A stretch of DNA of 64,000 bases, from positions 744,596 to 808,595 of the forward strand of contig NZ_KI421504.1 in assembly GCF_000473165.1 (NCBI RefSeq). The letters are read 5' to 3'. Under the pieces are notes generated by a model that had not been told where the DNA came from, did not search any database, and saw only the letters and a program-made list of their open reading frames with translations. Both the position numbers and the translations under genes were made by a program. Positions 36,436 to 45,493 of the stretch are shown here, in pieces; the stretch's first letter is position 1, and every line of letters starts with the position of its first letter. This DNA is from Leisingera aquimarina DSM 24565 (GTDB lineage Bacteria; Pseudomonadota; Alphaproteobacteria; Rhodobacterales; Rhodobacteraceae).

Positions 36436-37036
36436 GGCCGCGCAGAACCTTGCCAACAGGATTTCCGCCGCGCTGAAACACCAGGGCGGCGGCTCTTCCG
36501 ACTTTGACCTCAACCCCGGTACCGTGCTGCCAGAAGGGCGCAAGCTGCGGCCGGCCGGGGTACTGGTACCTATCTCTGTCACCGGAAATGCACCACGGCT
36601 TATTTTGACCAAACGCTCTTCTGCGCTGAAGCATCATCCGGGCCAGATCGCTTTTCCCGGCGGCAAGGTGGATCCCAGCGACACGGATACCTGTTCTGCT
36701 GCGCTGCGCGAAGCCTGGGAGGAAATCGGGCTGCCGCAGGAGCTGCCGCAGATTGTCGGCTGCCTGCCGGAGCATGAGACGGTGACCGGTTTTTCGGTGA
36801 CGCCCGTTGTGGCTCTGATCCGGGAGGAATTCACCGTGCGTCCGGAAGCGGGGGAGGTGGCCGAGGTTTTTTCCGTCCCGCTGGCCCATGTGCTGGATCC
36901 AAAAAAATACATCATTGAATCCCGCCGCTGGCGCGGCACCCGCCGCCGCTACTATACCGTTCCATACGGCTCCTACTACATATGGGGCGCCACAGCGCGG
37001 ATGCTGCGCGGTTTTGCGGCACGGATGGAGATGTAA
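36428..37036 (+). CDS. CoA pyrophosphatase-type Nudix hydrolase
   Basis: A 202-residue Nudix protein of the CoAse group. GGKVDPSDTDTCSAALREAW and EEIGL complete the Nudix box, and the preceding KRSSALKHHPGQIAFPGG is the extended UPF0035-like motif of CoA/nucleotide pyrophosphatases. The GTG at 36428 is chosen because it lies at the end of hslO; an upstream start at 36338 would run through the hslO zinc centre. The stop TAA overlaps the ATG of the CCA gene by one base. Confidence 0.88.
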   Translation: MSEAAQNLANRISAALKHQGGGSSDFDLNPGTVLPEGRKLRPAGVLVPISVTGNAPRLILTKRSSALKHHPGQIAFPGGKVDPSDTDTCSAALREAWEEIGLPQELPQIVGCLPEHETVTGFSVTPVVALIREEFTVRPEAGEVAEVFSVPLAHVLDPKKYIIESRRWRGTRRRYYTVPYGSYYIWGATARMLRGFAARMEM

Positions 37037-38187
37037 TGCGGATTGACCAATCCTGGTTGAAGGATCCTGCAACCCAGGCTGTTTGTGCGGCAGTCACGGC
37101 AGACGGCGCGCAGGTTCTGTTTGTCGGCGGCTGCGTGCGCAATGCGCTGCTGGGCGAGCCGGTCTCCGACATGGATATCGCCACCGATGCGCGTCCGGAA
37201 CAGGTGATGGAACTAGCGGGCCGAGCTGGGATCAAGGCGGTTCCCACCGGTATCGACCACGGTACCGTCACGCTGGTCAAGAACGGCATCCCGCATGAAA
37301 TAACCACCTTTCGTAAGGATGTTGCGACTGATGGCCGCCGGGCAATTGTCGCATTTTCAACCGATATCACTGAGGACGCCCACCGACGCGATTTCACCAT
37401 GAACGCGATTTATGCGCGTCCGGATGGTGAGATTGTCGATCCTCTGGACGGTGTCGAGGATTTGCAAGAGCGCCGGATCCGGTTCATCGGCACGGCTGAG
37501 AACCGCATCCGTGAAGATTACTTGCGTTCGTTGCGGTATTTTCGCTTTTACGCTTGGTACGGCGATCACGCGCTGGGTTTTGACCCGGATGCGCTGGCGG
37601 CGATTGCGGCCAACCTGGAGGGGCTGGCAACGCTCTCCAAGGAACGTGTCGGGGCGGAGATGCTGAAACTGCTGGCGGCACCTGATCCTGTACCTTCGGC
37701 CGCGGCCATGCGGCAGGCTGGTGTCCTGGCACAGATTCTGCCTGGCGCCGATGACCGCGCCTTGGCGCCGCTGATTCACTTGGAGGCCGGGCGAGCTGCA
37801 TCCAGCATCCGGCGGCTTGCCGTGCTCGGGGGGGAGGGCCTTCAGGAGGCGTTGCGGCTCAGCAAGGCGCAGGCCTCTCACCTGCAGGCGATCCGCGAAG
37901 CTGCGGCTGGCACAGCCGGGGCAAAAGAGTTGGGCTACCGATTGGGAGCGGAACAGGCGCTGGATGTGCTGCTGTTGCGGTCTGCATTGCTGGAACAACC
38001 GGTTTTGCGCAATTTAGAGAATGATATCGCGCTGGGCGCAAAGGCTGTTTTTCCAGTCAAAGCCCGCGATCTGTTGCCGGATTGCAAAGGCCCGGAACTA
38101 GGGGCGATGCTGCGGAAGCTGGAGGCGGACTGGATTGCCTCGGGCTTCTCGCTCAGCCGGGAACAGTTGCTCGCCTCCCTCCACTGA
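37036..38187 (+). CDS. cca: CCA-adding tRNA nucleotidyltransferase / poly(A) polymerase family
   Basis: A 383-residue class II nucleotidyltransferase. VGGCVRNALLG is followed by the metal-binding SDMDIAT (DxD), RRDFTMNAIY and EDYLRSLRYFRF, all standard for CCA enzymes and bacterial poly(A) polymerases. The alphaproteobacterial single copy is usually the CCA-adding enzyme, which repairs or completes tRNA 3' ends. The ATG at 37036 follows GGAG and overlaps the previous stop. A CTGACAC/GTGTCAG repeat spans its stop codon. Confidence 0.9.
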   Translation: MRIDQSWLKDPATQAVCAAVTADGAQVLFVGGCVRNALLGEPVSDMDIATDARPEQVMELAGRAGIKAVPTGIDHGTVTLVKNGIPHEITTFRKDVATDGRRAIVAFSTDITEDAHRRDFTMNAIYARPDGEIVDPLDGVEDLQERRIRFIGTAENRIREDYLRSLRYFRFYAWYGDHALGFDPDALAAIAANLEGLATLSKERVGAEMLKLLAAPDPVPSAAAMRQAGVLAQILPGADDRALAPLIHLEAGRAASSIRRLAVLGGEGLQEALRLSKAQASHLQAIREAAAGTAGAKELGYRLGAEQALDVLLLRSALLEQPVLRNLENDIALGAKAVFPVKARDLLPDCKGPELGAMLRKLEADWIASGFSLSREQLLASLH

Positions 38188-38407
38188 CACAGAGTGTCAG
38201 CAGCGTCACAACCTTGGGGGGTGACAAAATAAAAAATCTTGCGTACGCACTAGGCAGTCACCACATGACGGGAGGAATGCTGATGTATTACGGGATTTGG
38301 CTTCTCTAACGCCTGAGACTTTGCCCCGTTTGGACGTCGGAGCCTATGGGCGGCCCGCTGTCTTCATCTGTATTCCAAAATAATGCTCGAACGCCTGGAG
38401 CACCCGC
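38184..38407. other. Gap between cca and the ABC pair, with hairpins and a possible leader peptide
   Basis: A perfect inverted repeat CTGACAC-AGA-GTGTCAG (38184-38200) covers the cca stop; it has no T-tail. GTCAC...GTGAC (38204-38224) is a second weak repeat. A tiny reading frame with a strong ribosome site lies at 38283-38309. No other gene fits here. Confidence 0.5.
38283..38309 (+). CDS. Possible 8-residue leader peptide MYYGIWLL
   Basis: ATG at 38283 is placed 7 bases after GGAGG (38271-38275), near ideal spacing, and the frame reads MYYGIWLL then TAA. An ATG two codons earlier is too close to the ribosome site. It lies 98 bp upstream of the first ABC half-transporter. The peptide is too short to judge by homology. 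It could be chance, a regulatory leader, or a tiny membrane-active peptide. Confidence 0.25.
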   Translation: MYYGIWLL

Positions 38408-40246
38408 ATGTTTCGCTTCTTTGAAAACCTCATTGACCCTTATTGCGCCTACCCTGAGACCAACACGCCGCCAACGCGGCTGTGGCCGTTCCTGCGCGAC
38501 TATTCCAGGCCGTTCAAAACCGTCTTTATCCTGACTGCGCTGATGTCGGTCATTGTCGCCGCGATCGAGGTCGGGCTGATCTACTACTTGGGCCGGGTGG
38601 TGGACATCATGTCCGGCACGCCTGAGCAGGTGTGGGAGGATTATGGGACCGAGCTGACCTTGGTTGCCCTGTTCATCCTGCTGCTGCGGCCGCTGATCCA
38701 GTTCCTGGACGTGGTTCTGCTCAACAACGCGATCCTGCCGAACTATGGCACGCTGATCCGCTGGCGGTCGCATAAACACGTGCTGCGGCAATCGGTGGGC
38801 TGGTTCGAGAACGATTTCGCCGGCCGGATTGCTAACCGGATCATGCAAACGCCGCCCGCCGCAGGGGAGGTGATCTTTCAGGTCTTTGACGCCATCACCT
38901 TTTCGCTGGCCTATCTTGTCGGCGCGGCGGTGCTGCTGTGGGTCGCCGATGTGCGGCTGATGCTGCCGCTCGCAATCTGGTTTGCGCTTTACGGCCTCCT
39001 GGTGATGTGGACCGTCAAACGGGTCGGGCCGGCCAGCCAGGCCTCGTCGGACGCGCGCTCGACTGTGACCGGGCGGGTGGTCGACAGCTATTCCAACATC
39101 CATTCAGTCAAGATGTTCGCGCATCACGATCACGAGCTGACCTATGCCCGCGATGCGATCGAGAACACGCGCAAAACCTTTCAGGCGGAGATGCGGATCT
39201 TCACTGTCATGGACGCGGCGCTTGTCACCCTGAACGGGCTGCTGATCGTGGGTGTTGTCGGCTGGGCGGTCACGCTTTGGATGCAGGGTTCGGCCTCGGT
39301 CGGCCTGGTGGCGGCGGCCACGGCGCTGACATTGCGGCTGAATGCGATGACCGGCTGGATTATGTGGGCACTGACCTCCTTCTTCCGGCAGCTGGGTGTT
39401 GTGGCCGAGGGGATGGAGACCATTGCCCAGCCCATAGATCTGGTGGATTCGGCCAATGCGGACCCATTGCAGTTGAGCAAGGGTGAGATCGAACTGCGCA
39501 ATCTTTCGCACCATTACGGGCGCGAGGCCGGCGGGCTGGACAAGATCAGCCTGACCATCCAGCCAAGTGAGAAGATTGGCCTGATCGGGCGGTCAGGTGC
39601 GGGCAAATCGACCCTGGTGAAGCTGCTCTTGCGGTTCTACGACGCTGAAAGCGGTCAGATCCTGATCGACGGCCAGGACATCCGCGCGGTGCCGCAGGAC
39701 AGCTTGCGCAGCCACATCGGCATGGTGCAGCAGGACAGCGCGCTGATGCACCGCTCGGTGCGGGACAACCTGCTGTATGGCCGTCCGGATGCCAGCGAGG
39801 AGCAGATGATCGCCGCCGCCAAACAGGCGCAGGCGCATGACTTCATCCTGGATTTGGAAGATCCCCAGGGCCGCAAGGGGTATGACGCCCATGTGGGTGA
39901 GCGCGGAGTCAAACTGTCCGGCGGCCAGCGTCAGCGGGTGACGCTGGCCCGGGTGGTCCTGAAGGACGCGCCGATTCTGGTTCTGGACGAGGCCACCTCG
40001 GCGCTGGATTCCGAAGTCGAAGCGGCGATTCAGGAAACGCTGTACGGCATGATGCAGGGCAAGACGGTGATCGCCATCGCACATAGGCTGTCCACCATCG
40101 CGCAGATGGACCGTATTCTGGTGATGGACCAGGGGCGTATAGTTGAAGAAGGCTCGCATGAGACGCTTTTGCAGGCGCAGGGGCTTTATGCACAGCTCTG
40201 GGCGCGCCAGTCCGGCGGCTTCCTGAACATCGAGGCAGCAGAATGA
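38408..40246 (+). CDS. Exporter-type ABC half-transporter, first of a pair
   Basis: A 612-residue protein with an N-terminal six-helix membrane domain (about 40-340) and a C-terminal ATPase domain. Walker A is GRSGAGKST (about 394-402), the signature LSGGQRQR (about 503-510), and Walker B ILVLDEATSALD. Both sites look catalytically normal. The stop overlaps the start of the second half-transporter by 4 bp, so they likely form a heterodimer. Cargo is not evident: candidates are lipid, peptide or redox-active thiols (CydDC-like size), but no cydAB is near. Confidence 0.92.
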   Translation: MFRFFENLIDPYCAYPETNTPPTRLWPFLRDYSRPFKTVFILTALMSVIVAAIEVGLIYYLGRVVDIMSGTPEQVWEDYGTELTLVALFILLLRPLIQFLDVVLLNNAILPNYGTLIRWRSHKHVLRQSVGWFENDFAGRIANRIMQTPPAAGEVIFQVFDAITFSLAYLVGAAVLLWVADVRLMLPLAIWFALYGLLVMWTVKRVGPASQASSDARSTVTGRVVDSYSNIHSVKMFAHHDHELTYARDAIENTRKTFQAEMRIFTVMDAALVTLNGLLIVGVVGWAVTLWMQGSASVGLVAAATALTLRLNAMTGWIMWALTSFFRQLGVVAEGMETIAQPIDLVDSANADPLQLSKGEIELRNLSHHYGREAGGLDKISLTIQPSEKIGLIGRSGAGKSTLVKLLLRFYDAESGQILIDGQDIRAVPQDSLRSHIGMVQQDSALMHRSVRDNLLYGRPDASEEQMIAAAKQAQAHDFILDLEDPQGRKGYDAHVGERGVKLSGGQRQRVTLARVVLKDAPILVLDEATSALDSEVEAAIQETLYGMMQGKTVIAIAHRLSTIAQMDRILVMDQGRIVEEGSHETLLQAQGLYAQLWARQSGGFLNIEAAE

Positions 40247-42087
40247 ACATAGGCAATTTGATCGACGCCTTCCGCCCGGCCGATGGCCCGCCGCCGCAGC
40301 GGCTGGGGGCCTTTCTGCATTGGTGCCTGGCTGGCGCCTGGCCAATGCTGCTGCTGGCGGCGGCATTCTCGGCGCTGGCCGGCGCGATGGAGGCGGGCAC
40401 GGCCTATATCCTGGGAATTGTGATCGACACCGCAATAACCAGCGGGCCTGAGCAGTTCTTTTCGGCCGGCAATGTGGCGGTGATCGCGCTGGCATTGGGG
40501 TTTTTCCTGTTTGTGCGACCGGTGTTGTTCGGTTTGTCTGCAGCCTCAAATGCAATAATTGTCCAGCCCAACGTGAACCCGCTGGTTCTGTCTCGGCTGA
40601 ACCGTTGGACGTTGGGCCAGTCGGTGCGGTTCTTTGACGATGATTTTGCCGGGCGGATCGCTCAGAAGCAGATGCAAACGGCGACGGCTGTCACCTCGGT
40701 CACCACCGAGATGATCAGTGTCGTTGCGTTTGCATTGGCGTCTCTCGCCGGGTCACTGGCCTTGTTAGGTTCTATAGACTGGCGCATTACCGGCGTGTTT
40801 CTGGTCTGGCTGGTTGGCTACTTCGGGCTGATCCATCGGTTCCTGCCGCGTATCCGCAAGCGATCTGGCATGCGGGCAGGGGCGCGGGCGATGGTCACCG
40901 GGCAAGTGGTTGATTCAATTACCAACATCAAGACGGTCAAACTGTTTGCGCATGCTGATCACGAAGAACGGACTGCCCAGGATGCTATGGTTAGCTACCG
41001 TGAGAAGTCGCTGCAATTCGGCTATCTTTCGGCCAGCTTTCGGTTCTGCCTAATGTGCCTGGCTGGCATCCTGCCGGTGCTTCTGATTGGCGCGACGCTG
41101 TTTCTATGGCAGGCGGGCAGCGCAACGGAAGGGGACATCGTGGCAGCCGGCGCAGTCTCGATCCGGATTGCGCAGATGACAGGCTGGGTCAGCTTCACGC
41201 TGATGGCGATCTATTCCAACATTGGTGAGATCGAAAACGGGATGAAGACTCTCTCGGCCCGCGAAAGAGTTGAGGATACGTACGGTGCCAAGCCGCTGGT
41301 TGTGAGTGAAGGCGGCATTGATTTTGACCAGGTGGAATTCGCCTATGGCCGCGATGTGGGCGGGGTGCAGGGCATCAGCCTGAAAATCAAACCAGGTGAG
41401 AAGCTGGGCATTGTCGGCGCTTCCGGGGCGGGGAAGTCAACGCTCGTTTCATTGCTTCTTCGGCTCTATGACGGAGAAAACGGGCGCATTCTGATCGACG
41501 GACAGGATATTTCCGGTGTCACCCAGAATTCGCTGCGCAGCCAGATCGGCATGGTCACCCAGGAAACTGCCATGTTCAATCGTTCAGCCAGGGACAATAT
41601 CTTGTATGGGCGGCCGGATGCGTCGGAGCAAGCTCTGATCGCCGCTGCAGAGAAAGCTGAGGCGCATGAGTTCATTACCGAGTTGGAGGATGGGCAAGGC
41701 CACAAAGGTTATGACGCTTTTCTCGGCGAGCGCGGTGTGAAACTCTCGGGCGGGCAGCGGCAGCGGATCGCTCTGGCCCGAGCTATCCTTAAGGACGCGC
41801 CCATTTTGGTTTTGGACGAGGCCACTTCGGCGCTGGATTCCGAGGTGGAGGCGGCCATACAGACCGCACTGCACCGGGTGATGGAGGGTAAAACGGTGCT
41901 GGCCATCGCCCACCGGCTATCGACGCTGAGCGAAATGGACCGGATCATTGTGATGGAAAAAGGGCGGATTGCTGAAAGCGGCAGTCATGAAGAGCTCTTG
42001 GCCAAGGCCGGGCTTTATGCTGCTTTTTGGGCGCGCCAGTCCGGCGGCTTCATCTGTACGGATGAGAACAGGGCAGCAGCTGAATAA
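40243..42087 (+). CDS. Exporter-type ABC half-transporter, second of a pair
   Basis: A 614-residue protein, parallel in build to its neighbour: membrane domain about 30-340, Walker A GASGAGKST (about 392-400), signature LSGGQRQR (about 500-507), Walker B ILVLDEATSALD. The two share long identical stretches around the ATPase and the ending FWARQSGGF, so they probably arose by tandem duplication. Both have intact nucleotide sites. The methyltransferase gene follows after 54 bp. Confidence 0.92.
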   Translation: MNIGNLIDAFRPADGPPPQRLGAFLHWCLAGAWPMLLLAAAFSALAGAMEAGTAYILGIVIDTAITSGPEQFFSAGNVAVIALALGFFLFVRPVLFGLSAASNAIIVQPNVNPLVLSRLNRWTLGQSVRFFDDDFAGRIAQKQMQTATAVTSVTTEMISVVAFALASLAGSLALLGSIDWRITGVFLVWLVGYFGLIHRFLPRIRKRSGMRAGARAMVTGQVVDSITNIKTVKLFAHADHEERTAQDAMVSYREKSLQFGYLSASFRFCLMCLAGILPVLLIGATLFLWQAGSATEGDIVAAGAVSIRIAQMTGWVSFTLMAIYSNIGEIENGMKTLSARERVEDTYGAKPLVVSEGGIDFDQVEFAYGRDVGGVQGISLKIKPGEKLGIVGASGAGKSTLVSLLLRLYDGENGRILIDGQDISGVTQNSLRSQIGMVTQETAMFNRSARDNILYGRPDASEQALIAAAEKAEAHEFITELEDGQGHKGYDAFLGERGVKLSGGQRQRIALARAILKDAPILVLDEATSALDSEVEAAIQTALHRVMEGKTVLAIAHRLSTLSEMDRIIVMEKGRIAESGSHEELLAKAGLYAAFWARQSGGFICTDENRAAAE

Positions 42088-42141
42088 ATTTTCCGGCGCA
42101 TTTTGCTTTTGCTGACCATCTTGCCGCGGTAATGAGCAGCC

Positions 42142-43389
42142 ATGACTGACGCAGCCAGAACTACAGCAACGATCAGCCGGCTGGGCCATCAGGGCGACGG
42201 CGTGGCCGATGGACCCTTGTTTGCCCCGCGTGCTTTGCCAGGAGAAACCGTCTCAGGTTTCACGGAGGGCAGCCGGCTGACCAATATCCGGATCGAGACC
42301 CCATCCGAGCACCGGGTGCAGCCGCCGTGCCGCCACTACAAATCCTGCGGCGGCTGCCAGCTGCAGCACGCAAGTGACGGATTTGTGGCTGAGTGGAAAA
42401 CGGAAGTCGTGCGCACAGCGTTGACGGCACAGGGGTTAGAGACTGAATTCCGCCCGATCCACACCTCGCCGTCCCGCTCCCGCCGCCGCGCGACGCTTGC
42501 GGTGCGGCGCACCAAGAAGGGTGCGATGGCCGGATTTCATGGACAGGCGTCGGATGTGATCACGGAGATCCCTGAGTGCCAGCTGCTGGAACCTGCGTTG
42601 AAGGCCGCGATTCCCGTTGTAGAGGCGTTGGCGATGGCCGGGGCTGGCCGGAAGACACCGCTGGTCGTGACGGTCGCCACCTCGGACGCTGGGCTGGACA
42701 TGCTGGTCAGGAACGGCAAGCCGCTGGACGGGCAATTGCGCATCGAACTGGCGCGGCTGGCAGACCAGCACCGGATTGCCCGGTTGACCTGGGAGGATGA
42801 GCCGGTCGCGATGGAGCAGCGGCCAATGCAACGCTTTGGCGCCGCGCGCGTTTGCCCGCCGCCGGGGGCTTTCCTGCAAGCCACCCGGGAAGGTGAGGCG
42901 GCGTTGCTGGCAGCGGTTCAGGAAATAACAAGCGGAGCCAAACGGATCGTCGATTTGTTTGCAGGCTGCGGCACCTTCACCCTGCCTTTGGCGGAAACCG
43001 CCGAAGTGCATGCGGTGGAAGGTGAACGTTCAATGCTGGAAGCTTTGGATGCTGGCTGGCGCAGGGCGGCGGGTCTGAAGAAAGTCACCACCGAAGTCCG
43101 CGACCTGTTCCGCAATCCGCTGTTGCCCGAGGATTTGAACCCGTTTGGTGCTGCCTTTGAAGCTGCCGTGATTGATCCGCCGCGCGCAGGCGCTGAGACA
43201 CAAACTGCCCAGTTGGCCAAAGCCCGAACACCCGTGATCGCCTATGTATCCTGCAATCCGGTGAGCTTTGCCCGCGACGCCAAAGCACTGGTTGCGGCGG
43301 GTTACAGCCTTGACTGGGTGCAGGTTGTTGATCAGTTCCGTTGGTCGGCCCATACCGAACTGGCTGCGCGATTTACCATGAAAGACTGA
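42142..43389 (+). CDS. RNA (uracil-5-)-methyltransferase of the TrmA/RlmD family
   Basis: A 415-residue SAM-dependent enzyme. An iron-sulfur site is indicated by CRHYKSCGGCQLQH (about 54-67) with a fourth Cys near ECQLLEP. The SAM loop is DLFAGCGTFTLPL, and the catalytic Cys lies in YVSCNPVSFARDA (about 371-383). These match RlmC/RlmD, which make m5U747 or m5U1939 in 23S rRNA; which one was not resolved. The TRAM domain at the N-terminus is short. The ion-channel gene starts 1 bp after its stop. Confidence 0.9.
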   Translation: MTDAARTTATISRLGHQGDGVADGPLFAPRALPGETVSGFTEGSRLTNIRIETPSEHRVQPPCRHYKSCGGCQLQHASDGFVAEWKTEVVRTALTAQGLETEFRPIHTSPSRSRRRATLAVRRTKKGAMAGFHGQASDVITEIPECQLLEPALKAAIPVVEALAMAGAGRKTPLVVTVATSDAGLDMLVRNGKPLDGQLRIELARLADQHRIARLTWEDEPVAMEQRPMQRFGAARVCPPPGAFLQATREGEAALLAAVQEITSGAKRIVDLFAGCGTFTLPLAETAEVHAVEGERSMLEALDAGWRRAAGLKKVTTEVRDLFRNPLLPEDLNPFGAAFEAAVIDPPRAGAETQTAQLAKARTPVIAYVSCNPVSFARDAKALVAAGYSLDWVQVVDQFRWSAHTELAARFTMKD

Positions 43390-43390
43390 G

Positions 43391-44200
43391 ATGACCGATA
43401 CTCCTGCTTTCACCCCGACCCGCCGCCTGGCAGCCATTCTGGACAGTGACCGGTTCGGCCGGTTTATTACCGCTGTCATCCTGGTCAATGCGGTCACCCT
43501 GGGGTTGGAGACAGCCCCATCTGTCATGGCTAAGATTGGCGGTCTGATTCACCTGATCGACTACATTTGTTTGTCTATTTTTGTGGTGGAGATCCTGGCC
43601 AAACTCTTTGTGCGCAGGTTGCGGTTTTTCCTGAGCGGCTGGAATGTGTTCGATTTCGTGATCGTCGGCATTGCGCTGGCACCGGGGACGCAAGGCCTGT
43701 CAGTACTGCGGGCGCTGCGTATCCTGCGGGTGTTGCGGGTTATTTCGGTTGCACCGCGCCTGCGCCGGGTGGTCGAGGGGTTCATCACCGCGCTGCCGGG
43801 GATGGGGTCGGTTTTTCTGCTGATGGCGATCATTTTCTACATCGGCTCTGTGATCGCGACCAAGCTGTTCGGTCACGACTTTCCGGAATGGTTCGGCGAC
43901 CTGGGCCGCAGTGCCTATTCGCTGTTCCAGATCATGACGCTGGAAAGCTGGTCGATGGGTATTGTGCGGCCAGTGATGGAGGTGCATCCGCACGCCTGGG
44001 CGTTCTTTGTACCGTTCATCATGGTGACGACCTTTGCCGTAGTGAACCTTCTTGTCGGCCTGATCGTGAACTCCATGCAGGATGCCCATGGCGAAGAAGA
44101 GGTGGAACGCACCGATGCCTATAGGGACGAAGTGCTGAGCCGGCTGGAAGCGATTGAACAGAGGCTAAGCAGTCAATCGGCCCCGGACAGGAAATTGTGA
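43391..44200 (+). CDS. Bacterial voltage-gated sodium channel (NavSp/NaChBac type)
   Basis: A 269-residue ion channel with six membrane helices. The S4 voltage sensor has R107, R110, R113 and R116 at every third position (LRALRILRVLR). The selectivity filter is TLESWSM (183-189), the same motif as NavAb and NavSp, with E185 as the field-strength site. The C-terminal coiled helix (about 232-262, EEEVERTDAYRDEVL) would form the tetramer bundle. Sodium rather than calcium selectivity is inferred from the filter. It likely supports motility or pH response in marine bacteria. Confidence 0.93.
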   Translation: MTDTPAFTPTRRLAAILDSDRFGRFITAVILVNAVTLGLETAPSVMAKIGGLIHLIDYICLSIFVVEILAKLFVRRLRFFLSGWNVFDFVIVGIALAPGTQGLSVLRALRILRVLRVISVAPRLRRVVEGFITALPGMGSVFLLMAIIFYIGSVIATKLFGHDFPEWFGDLGRSAYSLFQIMTLESWSMGIVRPVMEVHPHAWAFFVPFIMVTTFAVVNLLVGLIVNSMQDAHGEEEVERTDAYRDEVLSRLEAIEQRLSSQSAPDRKL

Positions 44201-44267
44201 ATTTCCTTAACAGGCAATTCGCGGTAAAGGCTGAATAGAGGCAATAAAAGAAATACAGGCTTTGAGA

Positions 44268-44795
44268 ATGGACAGAAGGGCATTTGGTTTCGGTGCAGCC
44301 GCGAGCCTTGCGCTGGCTGGTTGCAGCACCTCCGGCGGCGCAGTGAGCCGGTTTCACTCGTATGACGGGCCGCAAGTGACTTCGATTGTGATCAACAAGG
44401 GTGCGCGTAAGCTTTACCTGATGCACAACGAAGACATCCTGCGCGAGTATGCGGTCGATCTGGGGTTCGCACCATTGGGGCACAAGGCGTTCGAGGGTGA
44501 CGGAAAAACACCTGAGGGCACGTATGTTATTGATCGGCGCAATCCCAACAGCCGCTATCATCTGTCGGTCGGAATCTCTTACCCGAACAGGCAGGACCGG
44601 GCCAATGCGCATGCTCAAGGCAAGCGTCCGGGCGGTGAGATTTTTATTCACGGAGAGCCGAACAACGGCAAGGAGCGCAAACGCGCAGCCCGGGTTGATG
44701 ATTGGACCGCGGGTTGTATTGCGGTGTCAAATGAAGAGATCGAAGAGATCTATGCCATGGTGCAGGACGGCACACCCATCGCTTTGCGGCCCTGA
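44268..44795 (+). CDS. L,D-transpeptidase (YkuD) family lipoprotein
   Basis: A 175-residue protein. MDRRAFGFGAAASLALAGCS has a twin-Arg-like start and a lipobox ending at the Cys, so it is probably membrane-attached in the envelope. The YkuD domain (about 35-170) holds the catalytic Cys in DWTAGCIAVSN and FIHGEP. It would form 3-3 cross-links or attach proteins to peptidoglycan. The ATG at 44268 is chosen over an upstream TTG. A CAP lipoprotein and a second YkuD gene lie next to it. Confidence 0.85.
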   Translation: MDRRAFGFGAAASLALAGCSTSGGAVSRFHSYDGPQVTSIVINKGARKLYLMHNEDILREYAVDLGFAPLGHKAFEGDGKTPEGTYVIDRRNPNSRYHLSVGISYPNRQDRANAHAQGKRPGGEIFIHGEPNNGKERKRAARVDDWTAGCIAVSNEEIEEIYAMVQDGTPIALRP

Positions 44796-44840
44796 GTTTC
44801 TGGCAAGGCCTGGCGCCGTGCTGATGCACGGCTCGGTGGC

Positions 44841-45323
44841 TTAGCTGCCCATAACCATTGTCCACCAGATTTTACCATTCGGCTCCTGAAACCAGGAGAA
44901 GCCCATGTTCACGGCTTTTGGGTCGAGAATCACGGCGCGAGTGGCCGGGCGTTCCAGCCAAGCAGACAGGGTCTGCTGCTCGTTCTCGTAGGTCTCAGAG
45001 ATGTTTTCCCCCAGAAGCGAGCCGGTGTACCCAGCACGCGACACCCGGTCCAGCGGCGAGGAGCCGTCGGATCCAAAATGCCAGGGCCGGTTTTGCACTG
45101 ACATGTCCCGGGAATGGGTCGCCGCCGCCGCGGTCAGCTCTGCATTCAGCTGAACGGTTTGCGCGCCAGCTGCCTGACGCAGCGCATTGACTGAATCGAG
45201 CATCCGGATCTGCACTTTGTCTGCGTTTCTAATACGGTATGTGCTGCCGGAATCTGTTGCGGGCGTACATGCTGCCGCCAAAGTTACAAAGGCAGCAGCT
45301 ATCAGCAGAAAAACACGTTTCAT
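44841..45323 (-). CDS. CAP-domain (SCP/PR1-like) lipoprotein
   Basis: A 160-residue protein. The start MKRVFLLIAAAFVTLAAAC includes a lipobox Cys. The CAP domain follows, with LNAELTAAAATHSRDM, NRPWHFGSDGS and GENISET, in which the metal-type His and Glu of bacterial CAP proteins are seen. Function of bacterial single CAP proteins is unclear. The ATG at 45323 is used instead of 45356. It lies between two YkuD genes but on the opposite strand. Confidence 0.82.
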   Translation of the reverse strand: MKRVFLLIAAAFVTLAAACTPATDSGSTYRIRNADKVQIRMLDSVNALRQAAGAQTVQLNAELTAAAATHSRDMSVQNRPWHFGSDGSSPLDRVSRAGYTGSLLGENISETYENEQQTLSAWLERPATRAVILDPKAVNMGFSWFQEPNGKIWWTMVMGS

Positions 45324-45493
45324 TTTGCTCTCTCGCTCCGTCGGTTGCTGATGCACTTATCCTTCCTGTGGCAGAGGTGCAAATGGACCGGCAGAAATAT
45401 GCAGACCTGCCTGTCGGATTGATTTGCGACTGCGGCTTTCCGGCCATAAAATGGCGCAACCTTTGATCCTGATTGCGCAAGTTGGAAAGAGTG

